64,000 nt of DNA from Polymyxa betae (GCA_003693705.1 RBZT01000588.1:62001-126000), one strand, 5' to 3'; counted from the stretch's first letter, positions 47,936-58,281 are shown. Notes: a model not told the origin generated them from the sequence alone. Numbers and translations are program-made.

Positions 47936-49264
47936 ATGTACAGAATCGTCAATCGAGTAGCAGTGAATCCTGCTCGCTGTTCCCATCTGGATGTTACAGG
48001 CGTCTCTAATGATTGGCTTCAATGGAATCTCAATCGAACTCTATCATGCAGGCATTGCCAGGATCGGTGCCGACCATCACTGAAAGCAGCCGGTCGCTGT
48101 CGGAAGAGCAACGCTCCGTCTCAGGATCCTAAAGACAACGCCTTAGTGGCATTCACTGATAATTCGGAGCCTGATGAGAACGCTTCGATGCCGGATGAAG
48201 GTCAAGACGTAAAGAACGAAGATGCCGGTGACGGGACATCTCTGAACGACGACTTCCACACGCCGATAGGATCCACGCCCAGCAATTACGAACAGGATCG
48301 CGAGCGAGCTTTACGAGTTCAACGCAACCTCTCCAACGAATTTCAAGGCGAATGTGATGCCGATGATCTTCAGACAGAATCCGATATCATCGTTCAGACA
48401 TTTCCGATGCCAAGACAGATGCCGCTGTTGTCAGCAGATAATGCGACGCCCATTGAACTGCTGCCGATACTGAATCGCTATCAATTGACAGATTCCAGCA
48501 GAGATTGGTCCGAAGAGCTGCTGCGCGAATCCGAACGTGTTCCAGAAATCGTTCGCGATCCATCATCAACAATGACAGTTGTTGGGGATATCTCGGAATC
48601 GACTGCATCTCAAGCGCCGACTCAGCGACCACGACGCCATCGATCGGCTGCTCCACTGAACCGACCACCTTGGAAACCGATCTTTGTTGGTTCATCAAGA
48701 CGACCATCGATTGAAGTCTCCAGAGCGAATGAAGTCCCTAGAGCCATCTCACCAGAAATTGAACGGTCAGACAGTAGTCTGTTTGGAGCTGGGACTATAG
48801 CTGAGAAGGGATCTGAACGTCAACAAGATCAAGATGAGAATGTCGCTCCTGAGATGAAACCGATCGAACAGAATTTCGAACGAAGAGAAAGTTCAGAGCA
48901 GATAGAATCATTGAGCTCGATCGTTGACATATTCCAACCAATCAGCCAAGCAGGAAGCGCATTTCTGAATCCATATCCGCTTTGCACTTCGCCAGTTCTC
49001 AATGAACCTTGTTTGAGACAACCTGATCGAAACGCAACTCCCATCGAATCCAAGGCCAACGAGCTGAATGTCAGAAGCGATGTCGCGATATCGACGGCCC
49101 CAGAGCCTCGATCACCCAGCAGAATGGCAGCATGCAGAGCGAGTCGTTCGGAAGTGAGAGACTGGCCGCCATCAACAGAATATCGAGTCCAATATCAGGA
49201 TAGATTCGATACTGATGTTCATAGAAGGTCAATATTCAGTAGACCACATAGTAAGTCGTACTAG
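47936..49264 (+). CDS. Mostly disordered protein with a Cys/His N-terminus
   Basis: An uninterrupted 442-codon frame. Residues 13-46 hold ARCSHLDVTGVSNDWLQWN and SCRHCQDRC, a spacing reminiscent of the second half of an SP-RING (SUMO ligase) zinc site, CxH ... W ... CxxC. The first cysteine pair of a full SP-RING is not seen. The remaining 390 residues are acidic and Ser/Pro/Glu-rich, probably disordered, with many SP/TP sites. Function is not assigned. Confidence 0.6.
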   Translation: MYRIVNRVAVNPARCSHLDVTGVSNDWLQWNLNRTLSCRHCQDRCRPSLKAAGRCRKSNAPSQDPKDNALVAFTDNSEPDENASMPDEGQDVKNEDAGDGTSLNDDFHTPIGSTPSNYEQDRERALRVQRNLSNEFQGECDADDLQTESDIIVQTFPMPRQMPLLSADNATPIELLPILNRYQLTDSSRDWSEELLRESERVPEIVRDPSSTMTVVGDISESTASQAPTQRPRRHRSAAPLNRPPWKPIFVGSSRRPSIEVSRANEVPRAISPEIERSDSSLFGAGTIAEKGSERQQDQDENVAPEMKPIEQNFERRESSEQIESLSSIVDIFQPISQAGSAFLNPYPLCTSPVLNEPCLRQPDRNATPIESKANELNVRSDVAISTAPEPRSPSRMAACRASRSEVRDWPPSTEYRVQYQDRFDTDVHRRSIFSRPHSKSY

Positions 49265-49479
49265 TTTTGTTGTTGGGGATCTTTCATGATATTGGCGTTC
49301 AGTGTTCGATGAGAGATCTCCAGCTCCGATTATTCCAATGTTTGAATCAGAGTACACCTCCTCATATATTTAAAACGGGTTTTAAACAGTTTAGTTATAA
49401 CACGTTATTGCTGCAACAAACTAATAAATAATCGATCAGTAGCTTGAGATAGAACATTTGGCATGTTCGGTTTCAAAGA
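49265..49479. other. Short noncoding stretch
   Basis: Just over 200 bases, AT-rich, with no recognisable feature. Confidence 0.3.
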
Positions 49480-49839
49480 TCACCGCTTCAGTCGAAACTC
49501 CCCCGACGCCAGGTCGTTATGGACACGAACATGATCCGATGGATCGTATCTGGAAGCGGGCGGATACGACACTGGGTCCTTCGATGGGCCGGCTGTGGCC
49601 GGTCCAGCCCGGCGCTGAAACCCAGGCTGCAGGGCCAGATGGGAATTATCGAACGGGATCCAATGGCTGGCCAGCAGGGCGTCGGTCTCTGGGACGGAGA
49701 TGGTCGGGCATGGAGGCGGCCGAAGGACGCTGGGCACCACCGGATTGACGAGGTCGGCGTCGGCGAACGCGGACCCGAGCAATGGCCAGCTGGAGCTGTC
49801 GCCGACCGTATTGTTCGTCATGGATCGGAACGGATGCAT
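49480..49839 (-). CDS. Hypothetical protein sharing an HWxPFxNS motif
   Basis: A 119-codon frame in a GC-rich patch where both strands are open. I favour this strand because SHWIPFDNSHLALQPG resembles PHWYPFSNSVLAYRSP in the hypothetical membrane protein at 19100-19618. No domain is recognised, and coding status is uncertain. Confidence 0.3.
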   Translation of the reverse strand: MHPFRSMTNNTVGDSSSWPLLGSAFADADLVNPVVPSVLRPPPCPTISVPETDALLASHWIPFDNSHLALQPGFQRRAGPATAGPSKDPVSYPPASRYDPSDHVRVHNDLASGEFRLKR

Positions 49840-50136
49840 GCCGTGGCGACCCTAAAGAGGCGATGACGCGCACCGCCATGCCGCCAACGTCTGTCGTTGG
49901 TAGTCGTCGTCTCTGCTAAATCATTTACATAATGTTATATGTGGTCAGTATGGGCTGTATGGCCCACTGTCATTGATTGTTTTTTTTTTGCAAAAAAGTG
50001 TAAAAATGTGAATAGTTGGCGATGAATCAACCTGTTGAAATTCTCGAACTTTTTTGGGGTTCGTTCTAGTCTTCCAGTCCATACACTCCATCGAGCCACA
50101 AATTTGATTCGGAGCGCTTTCGGCCTTAGAGGAAAG

Positions 50137-50828
50137 ATGCCGTCCAGGCGTACGCTGGCGATCGTCTGGGCCGCTGCTGGACCCGCCCTGGCACTATTCG
50201 TCGTAATGATCACGTCCAGTTCGGCGTCGTCGCCTTCGCAGCTGCAATGCCAATCAGGCGGTATGAAATCGGTCTTCGTCGTCAATGTCGACAACCCACA
50301 GATCAAGACGATGTTGGAGACCTCGATCTTGAAGACGAAACTGAAGGCGTACGTTGTTCTTCCCATCACCATCGAACCAATCCTGACCTGCTTAGATATC
50401 TGCCAAAGGACCAATACATGGTATGTCTAACAGGAGATCAGCTGGGTCAGATTCAAGCACAGAATATTGGGGTCACCCCATTACACCTTGATAGACGTCT
50501 ATCACCAGGTCTATCTGGGGATTCTGCCACTCCAGGGACACAGCTCATCGCTGAACTCTGCGATAACGACGATCGCGATCTCGCCGACCTCGTCCAGCGT
50601 CTTCGACCTCAGCTCGCCGATCTCCAGGTCGCCCTCGACCCGGTCTCCGCCAAACGTCTCAAGATCACCCTGAACGGTAACGCTCAGGTCGTACCCGCTC
50701 CCGTCCCGTTGTCTGATTCACTGGGGTGGGCAGGTACGACGCCGCCGGTTCAGGTCGCCCGCAGCCTCATCGATCTGCTCTGCGAGATCGTCTGGGTCGA
50801 GCCCAAAGGCCGGATCGTCCTGCATTAG
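50137..50828 (+). CDS. Secreted hypothetical protein
   Basis: Exons 50137-50260 and 50302-50828 (41-bp intron) encode 216 residues. The first 31 are a signal peptide (LAIVWAAAGPALALFVVMIT). The mature part contains an acidic stretch (DQDDVGDLDLEDETEG) and a helical region (DLADLVQRLRPQLADLQVAL). The joined frame stays open across the intron, whereas the unspliced first frame stops at 50430. No family recognised. Confidence 0.55.
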
Positions 50829-50916
50829 GGTTGGAGGTGGCACCCGCGAGCAGCAGCCATGGGGGACATACTGGCCCCCGTCGCTTTGTCCCATAATAAT
50901 AACATTGTAGTATTAA

Positions 50917-52190
50917 ATTAATAGAGGCGAATGGGGATCCGTTCCACCATGTACTGGCCCGTGACGAAATGGACGCGCAGCTCGACTTCGAATGCGATCT
51001 GCGAATGGCAAGGGTTAGGGTATTAGGGTTTTAGGGGGTGGTTGGGCATCTCACAGCGAACTCGTCATGGGTTATGCTTGGACATGTCTTCAATCGTGGC
51101 CATGGCATCTGTATAGGTATAGGTAGATTACGGGCGACATTTCCCACCGCCACCTCCATCGTATGAACTTCCGACTTGTCGCTTAACGCTCCTTCGCTGT
51201 ATTCTGCCGCCCCGGGGGGCGTTAGTTCCATCGGACTACTCGGGGACGTGCCGCGCTTGCTTACCGCATGTCTCGATCCGATTCAGCGTCAACGTGATCG
51301 CTCTGATCTGTTTCGTGGATCGTGTGATCACCACCTCCCCGCTCAGCGCTTCCGCCTCAATCGAACACAACGTATTGTCAATGGCGCCCTCCAGATCGAT
51401 CTCCAGGTCGATCTGCGCTTCGTTCTCGCCTGACTGCGTCGTCAGCGTGCCGTACTGGCTCATGGGGGGGTGCCGCCCTTACCCTGACTCTGGCAGTAAC
51501 CGTGTGATCGGAAGGGCGATCGGGCCGGACGACATTCGGACGGCGGTCCGTACGCTGCCACGACGAACTCGCGCGTCGCTTTCGGCGTCGATGGCAGGAA
51601 ACGGCGTCCTGTATAGACCGAGAGCGCGTATTGGACAGCGATCAGTTTGCCTTTGTACGAGGAGATCAGGCGTTGGCCGTCGTCACTGTCGTCCAGCACG
51701 AACTCAAACGGGTATTCGACCTGCGTCGTACTGGTCGCTGCGGACGAAACGATTCAGCGTCGTTCGATCCAAATAATAATCATTGTGAAATCGATGCAAT
51801 GGAGAGACGATATTTGAACATAAATATTTTCAAAAAATCTGTGAAATGCTTTCAAAAAAGTTTGTGAAACTGTTGCAAAAAAGCGGAATCCTGAATGTCA
51901 ATTTGATACGAAATCTTCGTACATGGTGCTGGGAGCAGATTGAGCGATTTATTGAGGACCGAGATGGGTTTCAGCGACGAATAGAACGCCTCGAACAGTC
52001 CCACAGATTTGGGCGACAGGTTCAGGTAGACGGCGCCCTCGGCCTGAAGGCGGATCTGGGCCGGGGCCGCCGCCGCCGTGGTCGGCCACACGACCCGGCC
52101 CCGGACTCGATCGCCCGGATGAAACGCCGCCCGATCTCCAACCAGCTCGATCGCCACACCACCATTCATCGTCGTCGAGAATAACGTCAC
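50917..52190 (-). CDS. VPS26C: VPS26C (DSCR3), Retriever arrestin-like subunit
   Basis: The spliced gene reads from 52190 to a stop at 50917. VAIELVGDRAAFHPGDRVRG starts the N-terminal arrestin-like sheet, then GAVYLNLSPKSVGLFEAFY and SSLKPISVLN, which match VPS26C closely. Later exons give GKLIAVQYALSVYT, EAEALSGEVVITRSTKQI, LNRIETCG, NLPIPIQMPWPRLKTCP and a final exon with FEVELRVHFVTGQ. VPS26C pairs with VPS35L and VPS29 in Retriever, which recycles cargo from endosomes with the CCC complex. The 3'-most intron is largely made of CCCTAA-type repeats. Upstream in-frame ATGs at 52190 and 52169 are both possible starts. Confidence 0.9.
51011..51041. repeat. Telomere-like TTAGGG tract inside a VPS26C intron
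   Basis: Three to four imperfect TTAGGG units form the pyrimidine-rich part of the last VPS26C intron when read on the minus strand. Confidence 0.75.
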
Positions 52191-52252
52191 AGACTACGAC
52201 GATCGCCTTCGTCGAGCATCATGACTCACGGGGCGGCGCCATTTTCCGAACG

Positions 52253-53140
52253 ATGTTGTTGCTGGTTCTGTTGGGCGCTACAGCGGCGGCGTGGCGATCC
52301 GACCTGCAGCTGACGTTGGACGAGGCCGACACGCTCCGGTTCGCGATCCGTCTCCAGGTCGGCGGCCACGACGTCGCCGTCGAGCTCGATACCGGCTCGA
52401 GCAGGACCTGGATACGTTCGTCGTCATCTCCTCCGACGACGACGACGCCCTTCTCGATCGCGTATCGCGACGGATCCAGCGCGACGGGTGTCGTGACCAC
52501 CGATCTGGTCCAGTTCGGAGCAGGGGCGCCGCCCCGTCTCATGACCTTCGGTCTGGTCAATGAAACCAACATCGACGGCGACGGCGTCGTCGGCCTGCGA
52601 CCGCCGCAGCTCGCCGCGATCGTGGCCGGCGCCGATCAACCTGCGGCGACGTTCATGTTCGCCGAACGACAGGTGCGGTTGGGGACGACGCCGGACGACC
52701 TCGACTGGGTCGGCAGCAGTCCCGATCGATGGACGATCGTGGCCGAGGCGGTCCGATTCGGGGCCGTGGCGGCGTCCGCCGCGCGCGTGCGCGTCGACAC
52801 GGGCGCCGCCATCGTCGGCGTCCCGGACGCGTTCTTCGCACAGCTGTGCGGCGTCCTGGGCGCCGACCCGAACGGGTTCGTGTGCGATTGCGAACGACGA
52901 CGGCGTTGGTGGCCTCCGCTTCAGATCGTGTTCGGTCCGGGTCGGCGTCTGACGTACCGGCCCGCGGCCTGGACGCGGCCCGTGCAGGACCGCCCCGGAA
53001 TGTGTCAGATCGTGTTCAGGTCGGCCGGTGATGATTGGATTCTGGGCGTCCCGCTGCTCATGCAGCAGACAGTGTCGTTCCGTGTTCAACGTCCAGATCA
53101 CGTTCAGATCGGATTCCCGTTAACATCGCTCATTGGATAA
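52253..53140 (+). CDS. Secreted pepsin-like aspartic protease (A1 family)
   Basis: A single GC-rich exon of 295 residues. A signal peptide (about residues 1-13) is followed by the first active site LDTGSSRTW, a flap-like FSIAYRDGSSATGVV, GLVNETNIDGDGVVGL (psi loop) and the second active site RVDTGAAIVGVP. The C-terminal GVPLLMQQTVSF also fits. Both catalytic aspartates are present. It is shorter than typical pepsins (about 320-340 mature residues) and has no obvious propeptide. A1 proteases digest proteins in vacuoles or outside the cell. No introns and high GC set it apart from most genes here. Confidence 0.85.
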   Translation: MLLLVLLGATAAAWRSDLQLTLDEADTLRFAIRLQVGGHDVAVELDTGSSRTWIRSSSSPPTTTTPFSIAYRDGSSATGVVTTDLVQFGAGAPPRLMTFGLVNETNIDGDGVVGLRPPQLAAIVAGADQPAATFMFAERQVRLGTTPDDLDWVGSSPDRWTIVAEAVRFGAVAASAARVRVDTGAAIVGVPDAFFAQLCGVLGADPNGFVCDCERRRRWWPPLQIVFGPGRRLTYRPAAWTRPVQDRPGMCQIVFRSAGDDWILGVPLLMQQTVSFRVQRPDHVQIGFPLTSLIG

Positions 53141-54513
53141 TCGCGCCTCTTTGTTGAGATATATTCGCGATCGGGTATTTACTTTCCGGGGGGTCGCCCT
53201 GTTCATGGCCCTGATCTGGCCAATAAACTTCACTATTTCTTAACATTGTCTAACAGAACGGATTTGGATTCGCCATGGCTGCTGTTGCGATAATTTATCG
53301 TTTGTTGGGACGACAACAATTCGTCTATTCCATCTGGGGTCTAAAACCAATAATTCGGACAGTACCGCCAGGCTGCGTTTAGCTGATGATCATCGAAACC
53401 CTAACCCTAACCAACGCCTTGCTGGTCTCTGTGATGTTCACTACCCCTAGTTATCATGCTCTATCAACCTTCACTGTTATCTTGAGAGCGTCGACATCAC
53501 TAAATGCCAAATTCTGATGAGCGATATCTTCGTATATGTCCAGATCTGTGTATCATCAAGATCTCGTTATAAAACAGCTATTGGTTAGGGTTTGGTATCG
53601 AGACAATCTCTTAGCTCGAGCTAAACCCACGTCATGGGATGATCGCTGTCACTGACAAATGCAAAAGGTGCCGAAGCGGCGACAACAAGACAGTATTGGA
53701 ACACAGATATTCAGTTCTAGTGTCGGGGTTTAGGGTTTCCTGCATATCGCCAATCTAGTTTTGGGTTTTAGGTGTCGTGCTGGGTTCATGACTCGGATCT
53801 CTGTCATCGTGATTCAATTGAATCCGCCTCTTTATTCTGCAACTAAATCTATGTCTGATTGTAGGATTTAAAGGCTGTAAACCCTTCCATATAATAAGCT
53901 CCAACATCTCGTAACTGATGATAAAGGCAGCTGAATCAAACGTTCCTTCTTGTTGTTTTCATATCTTGGCGATCCATTGAACAGTTAGTGTGGAAAACGA
54001 CAAAAGAAGGATCAGATGTCGATGGATATTCAGCGAGTTGGATTTTCAGTCCTGCTCCAAAAAATCCCTTAAAAACCTCAAATCTCAACAATGACGAACT
54101 AATTAATTCCTTGGTAATCAATGATCAATATCACGACGTCATATTCCAAAATCCCAAACCCGTTGAATAATAACAAATGTCCAGTTCCCAATAGATTCGT
54201 TAATAAACCAATCCTGAATTCATTATTATACATCTAGAGCCCATCACCCCATCACCCCATCACCCCATTGATAATGTCGAATATATCCCGAGGTTGTAGT
54301 CAGTCAGTATTACGGAGTCTCATAGCCTACAATAGGCCATTTATATGGGATTTATTGATCAAATCAGAAACCTGAATATAGCTGCATCTAACAGTCATGC
54401 AAGAATGGCCAAGACATTGAATCAGTTAGGTAAATGGACAATAAATTTATATAAAATATGAAGAGCTGAGAAAGGCGCTCAAGAATTGCAGTATTGAGAG
54501 AAGTGTGATACAT
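53141..54513. repeat. Long noncoding stretch with interstitial telomere-like repeats
   Basis: Telomere-like runs occur at 53397-53412 (two to three CCCTAA units), 53583-53592 and 53725-53740 (TTTAGGG form). A CACCCCAT run lies at 54241-54270. The 60-codon frames near 54000 have no features. No gene recognised. Confidence 0.65.
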
Positions 54514-55491
54514 TCATGGCCTGAAACAACTAAAGAATCCTTTCTTCGGAGGACGTTGCATATGAAGATCATAACCATCAGTTGGTCCATAATATTGACC
54601 AGATTGATCTGTACGAGGATGATAGCTGATTGGATAGACGGGGATATCAACAGCTACATTCGATGGAGCAGCAGAGCCTTGTTGTGATGGCATCATACAC
54701 GCCTATAATCAATAATCGTTAACAAACTCATCAATGAGAACAGCGATAATTGGAATTACGCCCGTGTATGATGATGACGACGACGAGGACGGCTTCTCGG
54801 GTTTCGAGTCGCCGCACGACGACGACGACGCCTTCGACGGTCCCGGCAGCTCATACGTGAACGAGGGCTGAATTGACGACAACGGCGGCGAATTGTACGA
54901 CGATGATGACGACGGCTTCTCGTAGGTAAACGATGGCTGAATCGACGTGAACGGCTGCGAGCAGTACGACGGTGCGGACGGCTGCGAATAGCACGAGGAC
55001 GACGGCGGCTGCGAAGTGTACGACGACGACGGCGGCTTCGATTGGTACGACGGCTGCTTGCTGGGTTTCAGAGGGCTGTACGATTCGGGTCCGTATTCGA
55101 TGAGCGGCGTGTTGCCAGCCAGCCTCCTGCGGAACGCCTGCACGAACGCGAACGAATGCGCCACGACCTGGTCGTTCATGAATCTCGACCTGTTCTTGCG
55201 GATCTCGTACATGTTGCCGCCCTTGGCGGTCTGGGCCTGCACGACCGCATCGAAATACTGTTCGTAGTTCTGCAGGTTCTGATTGATCCCCATGAGATTA
55301 TCGAACGTGAATTTGGTCATGGGGACGGATTCATCGAGAGCATCTGATCATGGTCAGATATGGGGTCAAGGGGTCAATCAATGGGGGGCGTCATTGGCAT
55401 TACCGAGATCATGAGGATTGATAGCAGCAACTAGAAGACTGCATAAATACACTCCATAGGTGAAGGGCTGTTCTTCAGAATCGTCCTCTTC
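54514..55491 (-). CDS. Truncated VWA-family paralogue with Ser/Pro/Tyr tail
   Basis: Exons about 55404-55491, 54777-55342 and 54514-54700 join in frame. The first encodes EEDDSEEQPFTYGVYLCS, then LLVAAINPHDL; the next DALDESVPMTKFTFDNLMG, then YEQYFDAVVQAQTAKGGN. These blocks match the C-terminal half of the plus-strand VWA gene (GLYQVCLLVAAMNPNDL and DALDESVPMTKTTLEEFLG). No VWA domain is found upstream on this strand. A tail of about 120 residues is rich in Ser, Pro and Tyr with repeated SQPS and QPSFTYE units, followed by a polybasic end PKKGFFSCFRP. The 5' start is not visible, so this is probably an N-terminally truncated copy. Confidence 0.6.
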
Positions 55492-55508
55492 CTGTTGTTA
55501 GTGATCAG

Positions 55509-57000
55509 GATGATATCAGGCAGTACGAACAGGCCAATCCCAGTGCTAAACCAACACAATCATTCTTGTCGGGTGTTGAATCTTTAACGACGGCAGAAAC
55601 GGCTAGTAAGCTTGGTCTATCAGACCCGGAGTTGATCAAGCAGAGACTCTTCGAGAAGTTCAGGGAATATGAAGTACCTGCTGGCATGCTTGTCAAACTT
55701 CTTCAGATTCAGAACTATGATATTCTCAGCATCTTGATTGATGATTCCGGATCTATGTCCTCGAGTTGCAAATTAGCGGTAAAGTCCATGCTCACCCCAA
55801 GGACCTTCACGATCGATCTTGGAAGCTCCGACAGTCAAATCGACAGAATATTCTTGTGGAAAATCGTTGGAGTCGCTGGGTGATGGCCTGTAATCAATTG
55901 TTGGTGATGCTGGATATTCTGCAATTTATCCCGAAAGGCCCGATCGTCATCCGTTTCTTAAACCGCAGGAATGTCATCACCCTGGAACATAAGGAGACCC
56001 CAACTGGTAAGGAGCCTCCAACTGAGTTCTTTAAACGATCTAAGGAGATAATCCTGAATGCATTCGCTAATGGTATGTCATCGGTGTTGTAATCTCAACT
56101 ATCTAACCTATCAATGAAGGGCCTAACTATAGTACACCGATGCTCGAGCGAATTCAAGAGATCTTACAACTTTATGCTGGCAAGCAGGTCATACACTATT
56201 GGTTCGGAGATGGACAACCTAATGGAGGAGAACCTGCTGTAAGACACGGATTGCTCTGCCTGCTTGTTCTGTGTTCATAATGTGACTTTTCAGATCGACC
56301 AGATCAAGTCGATAGTATCGAAACGACGCCAGCCGGAAAAGCAGCCGATCACGTTCGTGAGCTGTTCCAACATTTCTAAAGATATCAAATGGATGCAAGA
56401 AGTTGAAGAACATGCTCGATACTGTGTTGAGATCTCTGATATGAGGTCCGAAAAGAGAGAAGTGGAACTCGACCAAGGGCCAGTATTACCGTACACCGAG
56501 GGCCTGTACCAGGTCTGTCTGCTGGTCGCCGCCATGAACCCCAACGATCTAGGTGAGCGCGGCGGCCCCGTACTGCCCCCTCCCCCCTGGCGGCGCCTGA
56601 CTCTCGAATTCAGATGCGTTGGATGAATCGGTCCCGATGACGAAGACGACCCTGGAGGAATTCCTCGGAATGTTGCAGACTGAAGAAGATTACTGGCGTT
56701 ATTTCGATTCGGTCGTGTACTCCCAGGAGAACAATAAGGGGATTGTGATGAGATCGATCCTGGATTTACCAAGAGTTCTTGAAAGAGGGAGCTGTGGCTC
56801 TAAATCTTTCATGTGTGAGGTGGTTTAAATCGAATCTGGCGGCAGATAAGTTGGAGCAACGACCCGGACATGTTCGATATCGCAGTCGGGAGTTTGAGAA
56901 TCGACCTGGCGCTATCCGACCCGCACCACGTCTACCACGCCCACAATTTCTTAAACGATCTCTTGCTCTTAATCCATCTTCAACTCAGCACCTTCGTTGA
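55509..57000 (+). CDS. VWA-domain protein with an apparent frameshift near the 3' end
   Basis: Spliced exons give QDDIRQYEQANPSA, a helical stretch ending in GMLVKLLQIQNYDIL, then a VWA domain starting LIDDSGSMSS (DxSxS metal site) and continuing NRWSRWVMACNQLLVMLDIL and GPIVIRFLNR. Later exons add ERIQEILQLYAGKQVIHYWF, ITFVSCSNISKDIKWMQ, LPYTEGLYQVCLLVAAMNPN and DALDESVPMTKTTLEEFLG. After KGIVMRSIL the homologous frame shifts by one (56750-56775) and continues as YQEFLKEGAVALNLSCVRWF to 57000. VWA domains are protein-binding, often metal-dependent. The 5' start codon was not found; the family is otherwise unknown to me. Confidence 0.6.
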
Positions 57001-58074
57001 TCGCTTTTCTAGAAGGATGTTCTGATTGCTGTACAATATCAATACATGAGGGCTCTCTCCAATCTTGATATAAAGTCGAATTTTGTTCCAATGTGTCTTT
57101 TGTCAGTCTCGGTACTGCAATTGGTCTTGTGTGATTGAGTTCATCAAGGACCTGAAGAATGCCGAATCAGAAGTACTACCGGCGCTATCAACATTGCTGG
57201 AATTTGGTTATGAAATGGGAAGACCTCAGCCATAATCCCAATATCAGACATTCGTGACCTTGCAGCTGTGATGTAGTTGGGTTCGGTGCTCGGGTCGTGG
57301 ATCTCTGTTCCTGGGCTCAAGCCAAAATCATTCCGTTGCTCTTTCCTGATAATCCTGAGAGGGCGAGACCGATGCTCCTGAACATAGGCCGAGCCATTGG
57401 CCCCGGTCTTCTGGAATCAGTCCCGACCAACAAACACAAATAGCAATTTCCTAACCCTAACGACGTCAGATATCAATGGAGTTGAGAGTACAAAGGTTAC
57501 TGTGGACAGGCTTTACCTGGAAAATTGAATTTGTCACAGGTGAGGATGTTCAAACCGGCTCGTGTTGTTGCATAAATTTCAAGAGGCATCGGCAAACAAT
57601 GGTCGTAGAACTTTTGGTTCGCAAATGCTCAGAGACGAAACGCGTCGCATCTGCTAAATCTATCCTTACGAGAAGAGCTGGAGATAGAGCCATCACCGGA
57701 ACAACAATAACGCTCGATACGGATCTGTTGACCTCCTTCATTGAAGCGAGAAGCCACAAGAGGTGAATACTATTTCTGAGTCCAAACAGCCTTCCTTACA
57801 TGAATGTTCCAGAATGATGTGATCATGATCTTACAATGTCATGGCTATTTTCGAGCCATTTTCCTAAATCCGCTGACATTCTCTCGGTCAGTTTGCTACG
57901 AGCAGCAGCGATGACTATTCATCGCTGAGCTTATTAATTTCCGTAACAAAACTGTCGAAGAAACAGCACCGAAACTTCATGGTTTCTGGATGACGCGGAC
58001 CAGAAACAATAGTAATGGAATCCATGAGATGAATTCCCATCTGATTGATCCTCTGTCAGAATCAGGGACATTGA
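57001..58074. other. Stretch with orphan exon-like frames
   Basis: Two exon-like plus-strand segments have good residue composition but no proven partners: 57127-57234 (IEFIKDLKNAESEVLPALST) and about 57282-57440 (GARVVDLCSWAQAKIIPLLF). A telomere-like CCTAACCCTAAC lies at 57450-57461. They may be remnants of, or extra exons for, the VWA gene. Confidence 0.35.
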
Positions 58075-58281
58075 ATGTTGAATAAGTCTGAGCCCATGGT
58101 CCATCTAGAAATCCTTATCATGCAAGAGCATGATCGAATCCATGATTGCATCGCCGTACTGATTGCCAAAATGAAAACGGCCATCGTGCGTCAACGTATG
58201 GCGGAAAACGTCCAGCTGCTTTTGACAGTATTGCAGAATGTGGCAGAAAAGATTCCTGATCTTTGGTTGAGAATGGTGTAA
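58075..58281 (+). pseudogene. Possible dynein heavy-chain C-terminal fragment
   Basis: A 68-residue frame with MQEHDRIHDCIAVLIAKMKT and AENVQLLLTVLQNVAEKIPD, then LWLRM. The pattern resembles the dynein heavy-chain C-terminal region (E..R.N.LL..I..SL..L..AI ... VP..W). The match is short and flanked by no other dynein sequence. An overlapping minus frame (58105-58605) is an alternative reading with no recognised family. Confidence 0.25.

Noticed and set aside
49458-49866. Plus-strand frames of 96 and 115 codons in the GC-rich patch
   Set aside because: Both are open because of base composition; the minus frame shares a motif with another protein and was preferred, with low confidence.
52424-53101. 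A 225-codon minus frame and several plus-strand overlapping frames
   Set aside because: They are shadows of the GC-rich aspartic protease gene; only the protease frame shows active-site motifs.
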